IMG/VR virus record: IMGVR_UViG_3300018053_000003
Span: 1-36,111 of that record
DNA from: a virus
Direction: 5' to 3' (one strand)
DNA: 36,111 nucleotides
Of the stretch, positions 1 through 8,176 are shown in pieces (within the stretch, counting starts at the first letter, position 1; every line of letters starts with the position of its first letter). The notes under the pieces are model-generated. The model made no database searches. It was not told the origin of the DNA and saw only the letters and a list, made by a program, of their open reading frames with translations. The translations under genes and the position numbers were made by a program.

Positions 1-1
1 T

Positions 2-1987
2 CGCTTAGCGGCGTGGCTTAGTTTTTATACATCAGGTCAGTTCCGGGCAATTATGGAGGTAGATCAGGGGCGAGGTAACGACCATTCATATGGCTACGAT
101 CACTTCTATGGTCCTGGATTACAGGCGGCTAATAGCTACAGTCCAAATGCTTCTGCAATAACAGAACTGCGCAACTTGGCTAACGTCATAAACGGATACT
201 GGCAAAACGAGGTAGGCAATCCATCAGCGTTTCCAATGTCCGAATTTGGAGGTCGCGGTCCAGCTAGACATCTACTATTAATGGTATCGGCTGCTGAGGC
301 AACTGGAGATGTGGCTCTTATACAAGCCAGGGACAGGCTAATCAACCTTTGGATGAATTCCTCAACCTGGGATGCATCTAGGCCCCCCGGTGGAATGTAT
401 TTCTATGGCATAGGAGATACAGATCAAACTATTCTCGGACCAGGGGCTTATGACAGAGGAGGGCGTGTTGCTGCCACATTCCAAACTGGGATCATAACTG
501 AGGCGCTTGCCCAGGCGGCTAGAGTAACTGGTAGGCTGGACATTAAGCAGAGAATCGTTCAGATGGCGACCTTCTGCATCGCCAGGGCTATAGATCCGGT
601 ATTTCAATATCCTGGATCGTTTTTTGGTTTTTATGTAAATACCAGTAACCAGATATTCAGTTTCATAGATTACTCATTCTGGGACACGCAGGCACAGAGA
701 TCAGTGATTTTCTGGGACACCAACTATACTGCTTCTCTCGTCAATCTAATGGTGTATGCCTATAAATACACCGGGGATAACGAATTCCTAGGCTGGGCCT
801 TCTGGCTATGGGAGCGCCATAACGGTGGTCCTGGATTATTCTCAGGAAGTATTAGCAACCCATTTAGTTCTACTGCTGGCCGTACCGTTCCCAACGACGT
901 TTTGCATCATCGTGCTGATGTCAGATTTAGTTCATCCGACAATAATTTGCTGTTCGACTATAACAAAGGCGAGCTGCAATATGTTTATAGGTTGTTCGAG
1001 AACGGGGGATTCCCCACTGTTGAATCAGTATCAGATGTCCTGGCTCCGACTATCGTAACCGCGACGGTTACAAACATCACAAACACTACGGCCACCGTTA
1101 ACGTGACATGGAATGAGGCTGCTGATATTGAGATTCAATACGGAACTTCTATCCCTTACGCGAGCACAACTGGACTATTTCCAACAAAGCAGGCTGTTCA
1201 TGCTGTGTCGTTACAAGGGTTACCGTCGGCATCGACGATAAATTATAAAGTACTTGGGGCTGACGTAGCTGGCAATACAAACAGCACAGAACCGAACAGG
1301 ACATTTGCTACATTGGCTGCCGCCGATACTACAGCCCCAGTCATTACTGGGCTGCAATTGCTGGTATCTACTACCAGTATCGATGCGGTGTTCTCTACTA
1401 ATGAGCCTGCCAGGGGCAAGGTCCTTACTGGTACATTGTCTCCACCAACGACATCTACACCTGCTGCATATGCCGGTAGCTTTGTCACGTCGCACCGCAT
1501 AGTGGTAACTGGACTGCTTCCAGCAACAACGTACTTCGTCCAGCCAAGAGCTATTGATATTGCTAACAACGAAAATATCTCTCAGGCAATAGTACAGGTA
1601 ACCACTTTGCCAGTATCAACTACGGGGCGGCGCAGGGGGACATTTATAAGAAGGATAGTTGACAATCCTCCTACCTATCATGGTGTAGTTTGGGTAGATG
1701 TGCCGATTGGGTTCGAGAAGTTTTATGCTAACAGTAGAAAGCGTTCGATACTGGCGGACCTTACTGCTGGTCATCCGGCAGTGATTACAGATAGCGAACT
1801 GGCGGATCTTCAAGCTGGTAAATATGAGGAGTTTGAGTTCACTGTTCAGGCTGTGGATTTAGCAGAAGCCCAAGCGAAAGTAGAGTTGGAATGGAACAAT
1901 AGGCTGTCCGCAACCCAGGACGTATCGGAGTTTGCCATCTCAGGAAGGACGTGGGATAGCGCCGGTAACTGGAATCCGAATCCATAG
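2..1987 (+). CDS. Virion protein, toroid-like N-terminal region plus fibronectin type III repeats (5' truncated)
   Basis: The frame is open from base 2 with no stop before the ATG at 53, so the gene very probably starts upstream of the window. Residues 1-280 (counted from ATG 53) are rich in W, Y and G with helical stretches, resembling an alpha/alpha-toroid glycosidase-like fold. Two fibronectin-III-like modules follow at about 335-430 and 430-525, each opening with an APxI-type strand. The last 110 residues look like a separate virion-attachment domain. The next gene starts 2 bases after the stop, so it belongs to the structural operon. Role is inferred as a surface or receptor-interacting virion protein; the enzymatic idea is weak because no catalytic motif was recognised. 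Confidence 0.72.
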   Translation, partial: RLAAWLSFYTSGQFRAIMEVDQGRGNDHSYGYDHFYGPGLQAANSYSPNASAITELRNLANVINGYWQNEVGNPSAFPMSEFGGRGPARHLLLMVSAAEATGDVALIQARDRLINLWMNSSTWDASRPPGGMYFYGIGDTDQTILGPGAYDRGGRVAATFQTGIITEALAQAARVTGRLDIKQRIVQMATFCIARAIDPVFQYPGSFFGFYVNTSNQIFSFIDYSFWDTQAQRSVIFWDTNYTASLVNLMVYAYKYTGDNEFLGWAFWLWERHNGGPGLFSGSISNPFSSTAGRTVPNDVLHHRADVRFSSSDNNLLFDYNKGELQYVYRLFENGGFPTVESVSDVLAPTIVTATVTNITNTTATVNVTWNEAADIEIQYGTSIPYASTTGLFPTKQAVHAVSLQGLPSASTINYKVLGADVAGNTNSTEPNRTFATLAAADTTAPVITGLQLLVSTTSIDAVFSTNEPARGKVLTGTLSPPTTSTPAAYAGSFVTSHRIVVTGLLPATTYFVQPRAIDIANNENISQAIVQVTTLPVSTTGRRRGTFIRRIVDNPPTYHGVVWVDVPIGFEKFYANSRKRSILADLTAGHPAVITDSELADLQAGKYEEFEFTVQAVDLAEAQAKVELEWNNRLSATQDVSEFAISGRTWDSAGNWNPNP

Positions 1988-1989
1988 TC

Positions 1990-2322
1990 ATGAGACCTGC
2001 GATTGGTAGATCACTGCTAGTGCCTGGTACATACGAATTTGGGCCTTTCACTGTCAACGTCGAAGAATGGGGCATTACACTGAATTCTGTAAGCTTATTA
2101 GCGGGTCGTACATGGCGCTGTGAAATTGATATATCTCATGATGATGGCATGACTTGGAAAGAGGGTGGCTCTTGTACAGGGGCTGGGATCGGGCGTTCCG
2201 CTACTGCCGAAGCTAACTTTTCCCTAGGAAGTCATTTTAATGGTCTTGTACGCGGCAGGCTTATTGTTACCGGCATAGCGATAGCTGCTGCTGAGCTAAC
2301 GCTTTTGGAGGACAGGGCTTAA
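1990..2322 (+). CDS. Hypothetical structural protein, 110 aa
   Basis: It begins 2 bases after the fibronectin gene and ends 1 base before the next one, so it is in the same operon. The 110-residue product has alternating hydrophobic strands, tryptophans and no membrane segment, consistent with a small beta-rich virion protein. The segment around residues 40-60 (RTWRCEIDISHDDGMTWKEG) resembles a beta-sandwich of the kind found in fibre accessory proteins. No specific family is recognised. Confidence 0.7.
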   Translation: MRPAIGRSLLVPGTYEFGPFTVNVEEWGITLNSVSLLAGRTWRCEIDISHDDGMTWKEGGSCTGAGIGRSATAEANFSLGSHFNGLVRGRLIVTGIAIAAAELTLLEDRA

Positions 2323-2323
2323 G

Positions 2324-3040
2324 ATGGCTATTGCGTATCTGGAGACTGTCACCGCTACTGGTAATAATGTTACGTCAGTTACGACGCCTAGCATGAACAC
2401 TGTAAGCGGTAATGGCATAGTTGCTCAAATATCAATTGAGCATAGTTCTGGAGGTGCGTACTCTTCATTTACTGACAGCGTCAGCCACCCGTGGACCGCT
2501 TCCTATACAGGTGCTGGATCAGCCAGCACAATCCGGGAAAGGTACAACTCTAATATTACAGGTAATGCAGCACACACTTTCACGGTAACCCTTACTGAGC
2601 CAGGATACCCAACCTTAGCCGTGAGTGAGATATCAGGGCAGGACAATACTGGTGCACTGCATGTTGCGGCTACTGGCGATGCGACAAGTGGCACTACGCA
2701 CAACACAACTAACATAACGACGACTATAGCAGATTGTTTACTGTTTGGTGTTGCCGGTTCTAGCGGTTTCGACGGAGCCCACACATTTACTAATGCAGAT
2801 GTCAACTTCATTACCAGATCAAATACTCCATATGCGTCTGGGCAAACTGGATTGTTAGTCGCTACTCGCGTGACAACCGAAACCGGAACCTACAACGAAG
2901 CCTATCAAACTAGTGATACGGCTGCACCAAAACAAGCCACTAGCGCGTATAAGGCAGCCGCTGTTCCTGGTGGGCACCCAACGATACGTCGGCTTGGCGG
3001 GTTCTATCCAAGAACAAGTGGAAGTCAACGAGTTTTTTAA
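2324..3040 (+). CDS. Hypothetical structural protein, 238 aa, Thr/Ser-rich beta protein
   Basis: A 238-residue product very rich in Thr, Ser, Ala and Gly, with regular short strands and no long helices, signal peptide or membrane segment. This composition is typical of phage fibre or decoration proteins made of beta-sandwich domains. Residues 25-200 look like one jelly-roll-like domain and the basic C-terminus (RRLGGFYPR) is a short tail. It lies 1 base after the previous gene and its stop directly abuts the ATG of the 865-aa protein. The virion role is inferred from position and composition only. Confidence 0.7.
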   Translation: MAIAYLETVTATGNNVTSVTTPSMNTVSGNGIVAQISIEHSSGGAYSSFTDSVSHPWTASYTGAGSASTIRERYNSNITGNAAHTFTVTLTEPGYPTLAVSEISGQDNTGALHVAATGDATSGTTHNTTNITTTIADCLLFGVAGSSGFDGAHTFTNADVNFITRSNTPYASGQTGLLVATRVTTETGTYNEAYQTSDTAAPKQATSAYKAAAVPGGHPTIRRLGGFYPRTSGSQRVF

Positions 3041-5638
3041 ATGGCAAATCACGCTTCTCATGCTCTACCTTGGCCGGTAAAAAATGCCAGGTATACCGTT
3101 GCTGTGCCGTATCTTGATGCTGACGGCGATCCTCTAGACCCTACGACACCAGACACAGAGATAAGTAAGGATGGTGGCTCTTACGCTGATTGTGCAGAAG
3201 AAGTAACTACCATAGCCGGATCTAACGGGTCAGGGTTTATTACTTTATCTGGTGCAGAGACTGACTGCTCATTTTTCTTCCTGGCGGCCAAAGCGGCTAG
3301 CGGACCGAAAAGTACATTGCTCACAGACAAGCCGCGTGTGTTGCCACTGCTGTTCTCAGGTACTGCATCGGCAGGCGCGGCCGGCACACTCACTCTAGCT
3401 ACGGATATTCCGGCGGTGGCCGACCTGCTTGTAGGTTGTGTACTAAAAACTACCGGCGGTACAGGTGGCGGTGGCACTGGTGGAGCAAATAATCAAGCGC
3501 GCGTCATAACTGATTTTACTACTGGCCGAGTGGCCAGTGTTGTGCCGAACTGGGAAACTACGCCAGATGGGACTACTACATATGAGGTTCTTCGCACTGA
3601 GATGTCAATTATCAGCTACGCTGATATTAAGCTGTGGGGTGGCTCAGCTCCCAATGCTTTGATCTCAGGCAGGCCTGATGTTAACGCGCAGGTTGTAGGT
3701 GACAAGACAGGATACGCTCTGACACAAGCATTTCCGGCTAATTTCTCTGCACTGGTCATAGATGGTACAGGAATAGTTGATTCTAACGTTGAAGAGTGGA
3801 ATGCCAATGCCGTACCTGCAGAGCATACTGCTGGCTATCCTGTAGTGACAGTAAAAGATGGAGCTGGAACAGGGGAAATAAATACCAATGCCGGTAAGGT
3901 GGTTGGAGTGGAGCTTGTCGACGCTCTAACTACGTACACTGGAAATACTCCGCAAAGTGGAGATGCTTATTCCGTTGTCAATAGCGGAACTCACGGTAAT
4001 GCTGCCCTCAAAACACTAATAGATACAGTAGATAACTTTGTGGATTCAGAGGTTTCAGCAATTCAGGCAATAGTAAATAAGCTTGATACTGCTCTGGAAT
4101 CAGACGGGCCAGTTTATAGATTTACTTTGAATTCTCTCGAACTTGCCCCCACTGGGGGATCTGCTCCTACAGCATTAGCAATAGCCGATGCTGTTTGGGA
4201 TGAGGCGCTGGCGCCTCATCTGTCGGCAGGATCTACCGGTGAAAAGCTTAACGCCGCAGGTGCCGCAGGTGACCCATGGTCCACGACATTACCTGCGTCG
4301 TATACTACTAATCAGGCTGGATTTATATTAGGCACAAATCTTAACGCCACAGTAGGATCACGTTCTACACAGACATCTGTAGACATTATTGACGATTTTC
4401 TAGATACAGAAGCCGCTGCAATATTGGCCTCCGTTGACACTGAGGTTGGTGCAATAAAAACCAAGACTGACCAACTAACATTTGGTGTAACTAATGTCCT
4501 AAATATAAATGCGACTCACTGGAAAGGCACCGCCTTACCGGCGGAGCATACATTAGGGTATCCAGTAGTTACGGTTAAGGATGGAGCTGGTGCCGGTGAG
4601 ATTAATACCAACGCTGGTAAGGTTGTAGGTGTTGAGCTGGTAGATGCCATCACTGCCTACACTGGCAACACCCCTCAGACTGGTGATTCTTTTGCGGTAG
4701 TAAATAGTGGCACGCATGGCAATGCGGCGCTGAAGGTCTTAATTGATACCATAGATAATTTTGTTGATACAGAAGTTGCTCAGATATTAGGAGCTGTTGA
4801 TACAGAAATAGCTTCGCTATTGACTATCGCTAATAAGCTAGACACGGCATTAGAGGTGGATGGTGCTGTTTACCGGTTCACTCTTAATTCACTTGAGTTA
4901 GCTCCAACTGGTGGTTCCGCGCCAACGGCGGCCACTATTGCAGCAGCGGTATGGAATTCAATCATGGCCGACTTCCTAGCGGCCGGTTCTACAGGAAATA
5001 AACTCAATGCCGCAGCGTCTGCTGGTGACCCATGGAATACGACACTACCTGCAACCTATCCGGTGAACACTGCCGGTCATATCATTGGGTCTGCGATAAA
5101 GAGCAAGGTTGACCAGCTAACATTTAGCACGGTTAATAGATTAGACGCCAACTCTCAAATAGTCGCAGGAGGGATTCCAGCGAATGCTTTCGCGATAGGA
5201 GCAATCGACGATAATGCGTTTGCCATAGCTGCGGCAAACAAAATAAGAGATGCGATTCTTAATGCGTCTCGTGGAGCGTTTAGTACGCCTACTACAATCG
5301 GCGAGGCTATTGGAGCGACTCTCGACTCATCGCATGGTCTTACAGTACTTGAGAACCTAGTAGATGATGTTGAGGCCGGGATAACCGCACTTCAGAACAC
5401 CGTAAACTTGCTCACTACGGCACAGGCACAACCAGGTACCGGTGCGCCACCGGCGGCGATAGCTCCTTATTTGGCGGTTCTTTATATGTACAAATTCATG
5501 AGGAATCTGCATCGGACCAACAAAATAACTGGGTTGCTGGAGTTCCTAAACGACGCTGGAACAACGGTAGAACAGAAAGTGCAGATAACTGATATTAACG
5601 ACGTTACCACATTCGGAAAGATTGTTCAGGGTCCTTAA
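3041..5638 (+). CDS. Large virion protein with two tandem internal repeats, 865 aa
   Basis: This 865-residue protein contains two similar units of roughly 190-240 residues, starting near residues 251 (about base 3791) and 490 (about base 4510). Each carries PAEH-x3-YPVVTVKDGAG, an AVVNSGTHGNAALK-type segment, KLDTALE and a TLNSLELAPTGGSAPT block, then an AVW motif followed by AAGSTGxKLNAA and GDPWxTTLP. Such VWDEAL/GDPWST repeat proteins are frequent in phage structural modules and are thought to be fibre or neck appendage proteins. A glycine-rich stretch (residues 140-150) separates the N-terminal domain. The C-terminus ends in a helical segment followed by a small beta region. Exact location in the virion is not known. 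Confidence 0.75.
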   Translation: MANHASHALPWPVKNARYTVAVPYLDADGDPLDPTTPDTEISKDGGSYADCAEEVTTIAGSNGSGFITLSGAETDCSFFFLAAKAASGPKSTLLTDKPRVLPLLFSGTASAGAAGTLTLATDIPAVADLLVGCVLKTTGGTGGGGTGGANNQARVITDFTTGRVASVVPNWETTPDGTTTYEVLRTEMSIISYADIKLWGGSAPNALISGRPDVNAQVVGDKTGYALTQAFPANFSALVIDGTGIVDSNVEEWNANAVPAEHTAGYPVVTVKDGAGTGEINTNAGKVVGVELVDALTTYTGNTPQSGDAYSVVNSGTHGNAALKTLIDTVDNFVDSEVSAIQAIVNKLDTALESDGPVYRFTLNSLELAPTGGSAPTALAIADAVWDEALAPHLSAGSTGEKLNAAGAAGDPWSTTLPASYTTNQAGFILGTNLNATVGSRSTQTSVDIIDDFLDTEAAAILASVDTEVGAIKTKTDQLTFGVTNVLNINATHWKGTALPAEHTLGYPVVTVKDGAGAGEINTNAGKVVGVELVDAITAYTGNTPQTGDSFAVVNSGTHGNAALKVLIDTIDNFVDTEVAQILGAVDTEIASLLTIANKLDTALEVDGAVYRFTLNSLELAPTGGSAPTAATIAAAVWNSIMADFLAAGSTGNKLNAAASAGDPWNTTLPATYPVNTAGHIIGSAIKSKVDQLTFSTVNRLDANSQIVAGGIPANAFAIGAIDDNAFAIAAANKIRDAILNASRGAFSTPTTIGEAIGATLDSSHGLTVLENLVDDVEAGITALQNTVNLLTTAQAQPGTGAPPAAIAPYLAVLYMYKFMRNLHRTNKITGLLEFLNDAGTTVEQKVQITDINDVTTFGKIVQGP

Positions 5639-5860
5639 ATGTTAGATTCTCTGAACGAGCGTGCGTCGGCAGTTTTAATAGGCATGCCCTGGCGTAAGAG
5701 TAACGTTCCTGTGTCGATCGGCATCGTTCTGGATGCTGATGACAGAATGCAGTCCGGGTTTATGTATGCAGCATTCACCCCGTTTGGGACTAATGTAGCC
5801 ACATCCGGGATAAGGATACTGAGAGTAATGGGACAGTCTCGTGTTTTGAGAGTGAGATGA
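5639..5860 (+). CDS. Small conserved phage structural-module protein, 73 aa
   Basis: Starts immediately after the TAA of the large repeat protein. The 73-residue product opens with an N-x-R-A-S-A-x-L-I-G-M-P-W pattern that recalls small phage proteins placed between head and tail genes. It is mostly beta and basic at the C-terminus. No enzymatic motif is visible. Function unknown; virion or head-tail junction role is inferred from location. Confidence 0.65.
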   Translation: MLDSLNERASAVLIGMPWRKSNVPVSIGIVLDADDRMQSGFMYAAFTPFGTNVATSGIRILRVMGQSRVLRVR

Positions 5861-5864
5861 GCGT

Positions 5865-6179
5865 ATGGCTCAAGATGCTTTTCATAGAGACGCGCTAGGC
5901 TACTGGGTAGAGCAAGCTCCTAATTCCCAGGTCGATTGGACTCTGGACTGGATAGATGAGCTAGGCATAGATTCAATCTTGACTAGTGCATGGGTTGTGC
6001 AGGCGGGATTGATTTTGCTCCAGCACAGCAACACAGCAACTACTACGACTATTTGGATCAACATTCCAATAGGAACCGCAATTGGTGCATACGCCGTAAC
6101 AAATAATATTACCTCTGTAAATAACCCACCTCGCATAATGCCAAGAAGTTTTCGGGTAGTAGTAAGGGCGACTCTCTAA
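5865..6179 (+). CDS. Small phage structural protein, single beta domain, 104 aa
   Basis: The product has the pattern W-x-L-D-W-I-D-x-L-G-I-D-S-I followed by alternating Thr-rich strands and a final R-x-F-R-V-V-V-R-A. This matches the layout of a common class of about 100-residue phage proteins (WLxxDxI, then AxVTNxIT) found near tail completion genes. The start at 5865 follows the previous stop by 4 bases, and its TAA abuts the next ATG. Function unknown; probably a fibre or head-tail accessory protein. Confidence 0.65.
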   Translation: MAQDAFHRDALGYWVEQAPNSQVDWTLDWIDELGIDSILTSAWVVQAGLILLQHSNTATTTTIWINIPIGTAIGAYAVTNNITSVNNPPRIMPRSFRVVVRATL

Positions 6180-6614
6180 ATGGCCACAATCCGTGAGCAA
6201 CTAGTACTTCAGGCCGTGAGCATGCTGCGTGATTTGGTAACTGTACCTGAAGCAAATGTGTTCCGGTCGCGTTTAATTCCTATTACTCGTGATATTACCC
6301 CGGCAATTGTCGTGCGTGAGCGTGAGGATTCAATAGGCAATGAAGCTCCATTCGGGATGCTTGACCATACTCTGTCTTTGGACATCGAGATACATGTCAG
6401 GGGAGATGAGCCATCTGTATTGGCCGATCCAATAGTTCACGATGTTCACAAAAGGCTGATGGTTGACCAACTTTTCACCGGGTTGGCTTTAGATACACAA
6501 CTAAATGGTATTACTTTTAATCTTAACGATGCCGATCTAGAGGCTGGCCTGATTACCATGAACTACGTGGTTAGGTACTTTACCAGGTCAGATAATCTGA
6601 GCCTGGTGTCATGA
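6180..6614 (+). CDS. Tail terminator-like protein (lambda gpU position)
   Basis: A 144-residue product placed just before the major tail protein gene, where tail terminator proteins lie in siphoviruses. It has an N-terminal helix, the strand pattern VFRSRLIPITRDITPAIVV, and a later segment in which Asp/Glu-rich loops precede two strands (ITFNLNDADLEAG ... MNYVVRYFT). This alpha/beta plan fits the gpU-type terminator fold that caps the tail tube. Assignment rests on length, strand order and synteny rather than a signature residue set. Confidence 0.6.
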   Translation: MATIREQLVLQAVSMLRDLVTVPEANVFRSRLIPITRDITPAIVVREREDSIGNEAPFGMLDHTLSLDIEIHVRGDEPSVLADPIVHDVHKRLMVDQLFTGLALDTQLNGITFNLNDADLEAGLITMNYVVRYFTRSDNLSLVS

Positions 6615-6706
6615 CACCAGCAACACAAAAGTTTCACTTGGCCCTAATAAGGATAGCCAAGACATTTATTGCAGCCTGGGAAGACTGGCTGAAATCTCAA
6701 GTCTGA
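6611..6706 (+). CDS. Small helical phage protein, 31 aa
   Basis: The ATG at 6611 overlaps the TGA of the terminator gene in an ATGA junction, indicating translational coupling. The 31-residue product is one amphipathic helix with the core RIAKTFIAAWEDWL. Very small proteins of this kind often accompany tail genes. No function is known. Confidence 0.5.
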   Translation: MTPATQKFHLALIRIAKTFIAAWEDWLKSQV

Positions 6707-6800
6707 GTTTTTGTAGAATTACCCCGAGCACGCGGTTGACTACGCGCTATTAAGCGCCTCGTTTCCATTTGCCTCCTCGGTTCCATATGAGGATAAGTAA
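6707..6800 (+). promoter_or_regulatory. Leader of the major tail protein gene with hairpins over the ribosome binding site
   Basis: This 94-base gap holds a 5-bp hairpin with a 4-base loop (GCGCT at 6744-6748, AGCGC at 6753-6757), a weaker CGCG/CGCG pair just before it, and CCTC at 6772-6775 able to pair with the GAGG of the Shine-Dalgarno at 6789-6792. Such structure before an abundant virion protein suggests mRNA stabilisation or translation control. No clear -35/-10 pair was seen. Confidence 0.4.
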
Positions 6801-7442
6801 ATGGCAACAGCATCAATTTGGTCTAAGGTCGCGGTCGCTATCCAATCAGCACTTGGGGCGGCTAAAACTATTACTGCAATTACTAAAGCGAGTCCTGGCG
6901 TTGTAACCAGTACTGCACATGGTATTGCTAACGGAGCGTATGTCCTGATGACAATCCAGGGGATGACTCAATTGGATGGTCGTGTGTTTAGAGTTGCCAA
7001 CCAGGCGGCGAACACAATCGAGCTGGAGGGAGAAAACACGACTCTCTATGATACTTTTAGCTCTGGGACTATGCAGGAGATAACATACGGAACGAACATG
7101 ACGACGGCACGTGGACTGACGGCGTCAGGTGGAGACTTTAATTTTATCGATACCACCACAATTCATGACGATATCCAGAAGCGAATCCCAGGCGTAGCCA
7201 ATGCTGCATCATTCCAATTTGAGAGCATTTGGGATGTGTCAGATGCTGGGCTAATCGCATTGAAGGCGGCATCTGATGTTAAGGGCACAAGGGCTGTCAG
7301 GATCACTTTTGCGAACGGTCAGAAGATTGTGTTTAACGGGTTTGCTGGGGCAACGTTGTTACCGACTGGTAGTGCACAAGATTTGGTGACAACGGCTGTG
7401 AACATAGAAATGTTCGGTAAGCCGACGACGTACGCAACCTGA
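6801..7442 (+). CDS. Major tail tube protein
   Basis: A 213-residue protein immediately upstream of the tail chaperones and tape measure, the canonical place for the major tail protein. It contains an inserted domain at about residues 20-75 with the pattern SPGVVTSTAHGIANG, then GMTQLDGRVF, as seen in many phage tail tube subunits. After this a tube-fold segment carries RIPGVANAASFQFESIWDVSD and the final strands ending in NIEMFGKP. GAGGATAAG provides the ribosome binding site 7 bases before ATG. It forms the tail tube around the tape measure. Confidence 0.82.
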   Translation: MATASIWSKVAVAIQSALGAAKTITAITKASPGVVTSTAHGIANGAYVLMTIQGMTQLDGRVFRVANQAANTIELEGENTTLYDTFSSGTMQEITYGTNMTTARGLTASGGDFNFIDTTTIHDDIQKRIPGVANAASFQFESIWDVSDAGLIALKAASDVKGTRAVRITFANGQKIVFNGFAGATLLPTGSAQDLVTTAVNIEMFGKPTTYAT

Positions 7443-7447
7443 TATAT

Positions 7448-7543
7448 ATGAATGGCCGGAAACTCTCGCAAGAATCGATTCAAAAGATGGTTGAAACCAA
7501 GAAATTGAACTTTACCAAAAAGCACCACGGTGGTTCCAAATGA
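7448..7543 (+). CDS. Small basic protein, 31 aa
   Basis: A short frame between the tail tube and chaperone genes that ends in an ATGA overlap with the next start (ATG 7540, TGA 7541-7543). The product is highly charged and Lys/His-rich at its C-terminus (KKHHGGSK). The upstream ribosome binding site is weak, so the coding call rests mainly on the coupling. Function unknown. Confidence 0.4.
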   Translation: MNGRKLSQESIQKMVETKKLNFTKKHHGGSK

Positions 7544-7875
7544 CCGTCCTACTAAAGTCCCAAATCCAATCTCCTATCCTGCCTTCCGAAACCTGTGACG
7601 TCCCTGAGCTCGGTGGCGAGATAATCGTACGCGGCCTATTGCTGCGTGATCGTCTTGCTCTTGCAGTGAGCGGGAGTGACAACAAATTCAGCAACCTTTC
7701 TGCGATGCTCGCCTGTACTGTAGTGGATGCTGAGAGCAAAGCAATCTTCACACAGGATCAGTGGGAGGAGTTCGGGTCCGCTCACTTTGAGGCTGCACTA
7801 AAACTGTTCGGAATTGCTCAGAAGCTTTCCGGAATGGGTAGCGACGGCTCCGAAAAAAAAAATAGCGAATCCTGA
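7540..7875 (+). CDS. Tail assembly chaperone G-like protein
   Basis: The 111-residue product sits between the tail tube and tape measure genes, the position of lambda gene G. Such chaperones bind the tape measure and recruit tube subunits and are not part of the mature tail. The protein has an N-terminal beta region then helices, and its last codons run through ten adenines at 7853-7862 before a stop at 7873-7875. Ribosomes that stay in frame give this short form; those that slip on the A run make the longer GT form. Confidence 0.75.
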   Translation: MTVLLKSQIQSPILPSETCDVPELGGEIIVRGLLLRDRLALAVSGSDNKFSNLSAMLACTVVDAESKAIFTQDQWEEFGSAHFEAALKLFGIAQKLSGMGSDGSEKKNSES

Positions 7876-8176
7876 GTTACGTTTTGCCATGCAGTTAGCA
7901 TTGCAGTTCGGGCGTACTCTTAAAGAACTAGGCGAATCAATGACAGCAGAAGAGTTTGGCTTATGGTGGGCATTGTGGAAAGAGGAGCCGTTCGGAGAAT
8001 GGGCGCACTATTTCCGCTCGTCGCTAATTTGTTCAACTCTTGCCAACTACGCTGGCAAGTGTCGTAAAGAAGGAGCGCAACCAGCCAACCCTATGGACTT
8101 CATGGTCTTTCATAAGACTGAAGAAAAAGCTGATGTGGACCCTGACCCGATAGAGTTTTTTAATCAGTTTAAATAA
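7814..8176 (+). CDS. Tail assembly chaperone T-frame, made as GT fusion
   Basis: The open frame runs from a non-ATG codon inside gene G to the tape measure start and resembles minor tail protein T (core WWALWKEEPFGEWAHYF, then NYAGKCRK). Its N-terminal part in this frame overlaps G and is unlikely to be used on its own; no ATG with a ribosome site precedes the conserved part. Expression as a G-T fusion of about 211-212 residues after slipping at 7853-7862 is inferred from the well-known frameshift in this gene pair across tailed phages. The stop overlaps the tape measure ATG by 1 base. Confidence 0.7.
   Translation: MLRSFPEWVATAPKKKIANPELRFAMQLALQFGRTLKELGESMTAEEFGLWWALWKEEPFGEWAHYFRSSLICSTLANYAGKCRKEGAQPANPMDFMVFHKTEEKADVDPDPIEFFNQFK
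7853..7862 (+). promoter_or_regulatory. Putative frameshift slippery site (A10) for G to GT
   Basis: Ten consecutive A residues lie at the end of the G frame. The downstream T frame is +1 (equivalently -2) relative to G. The -1 frame is closed at once by TAG at 7863-7865, so the usual lambda-type -1 slip cannot produce GT here. Tandem AAA codons in P and A sites can re-pair after either a +1 or a -2 move. Confidence 0.6.
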
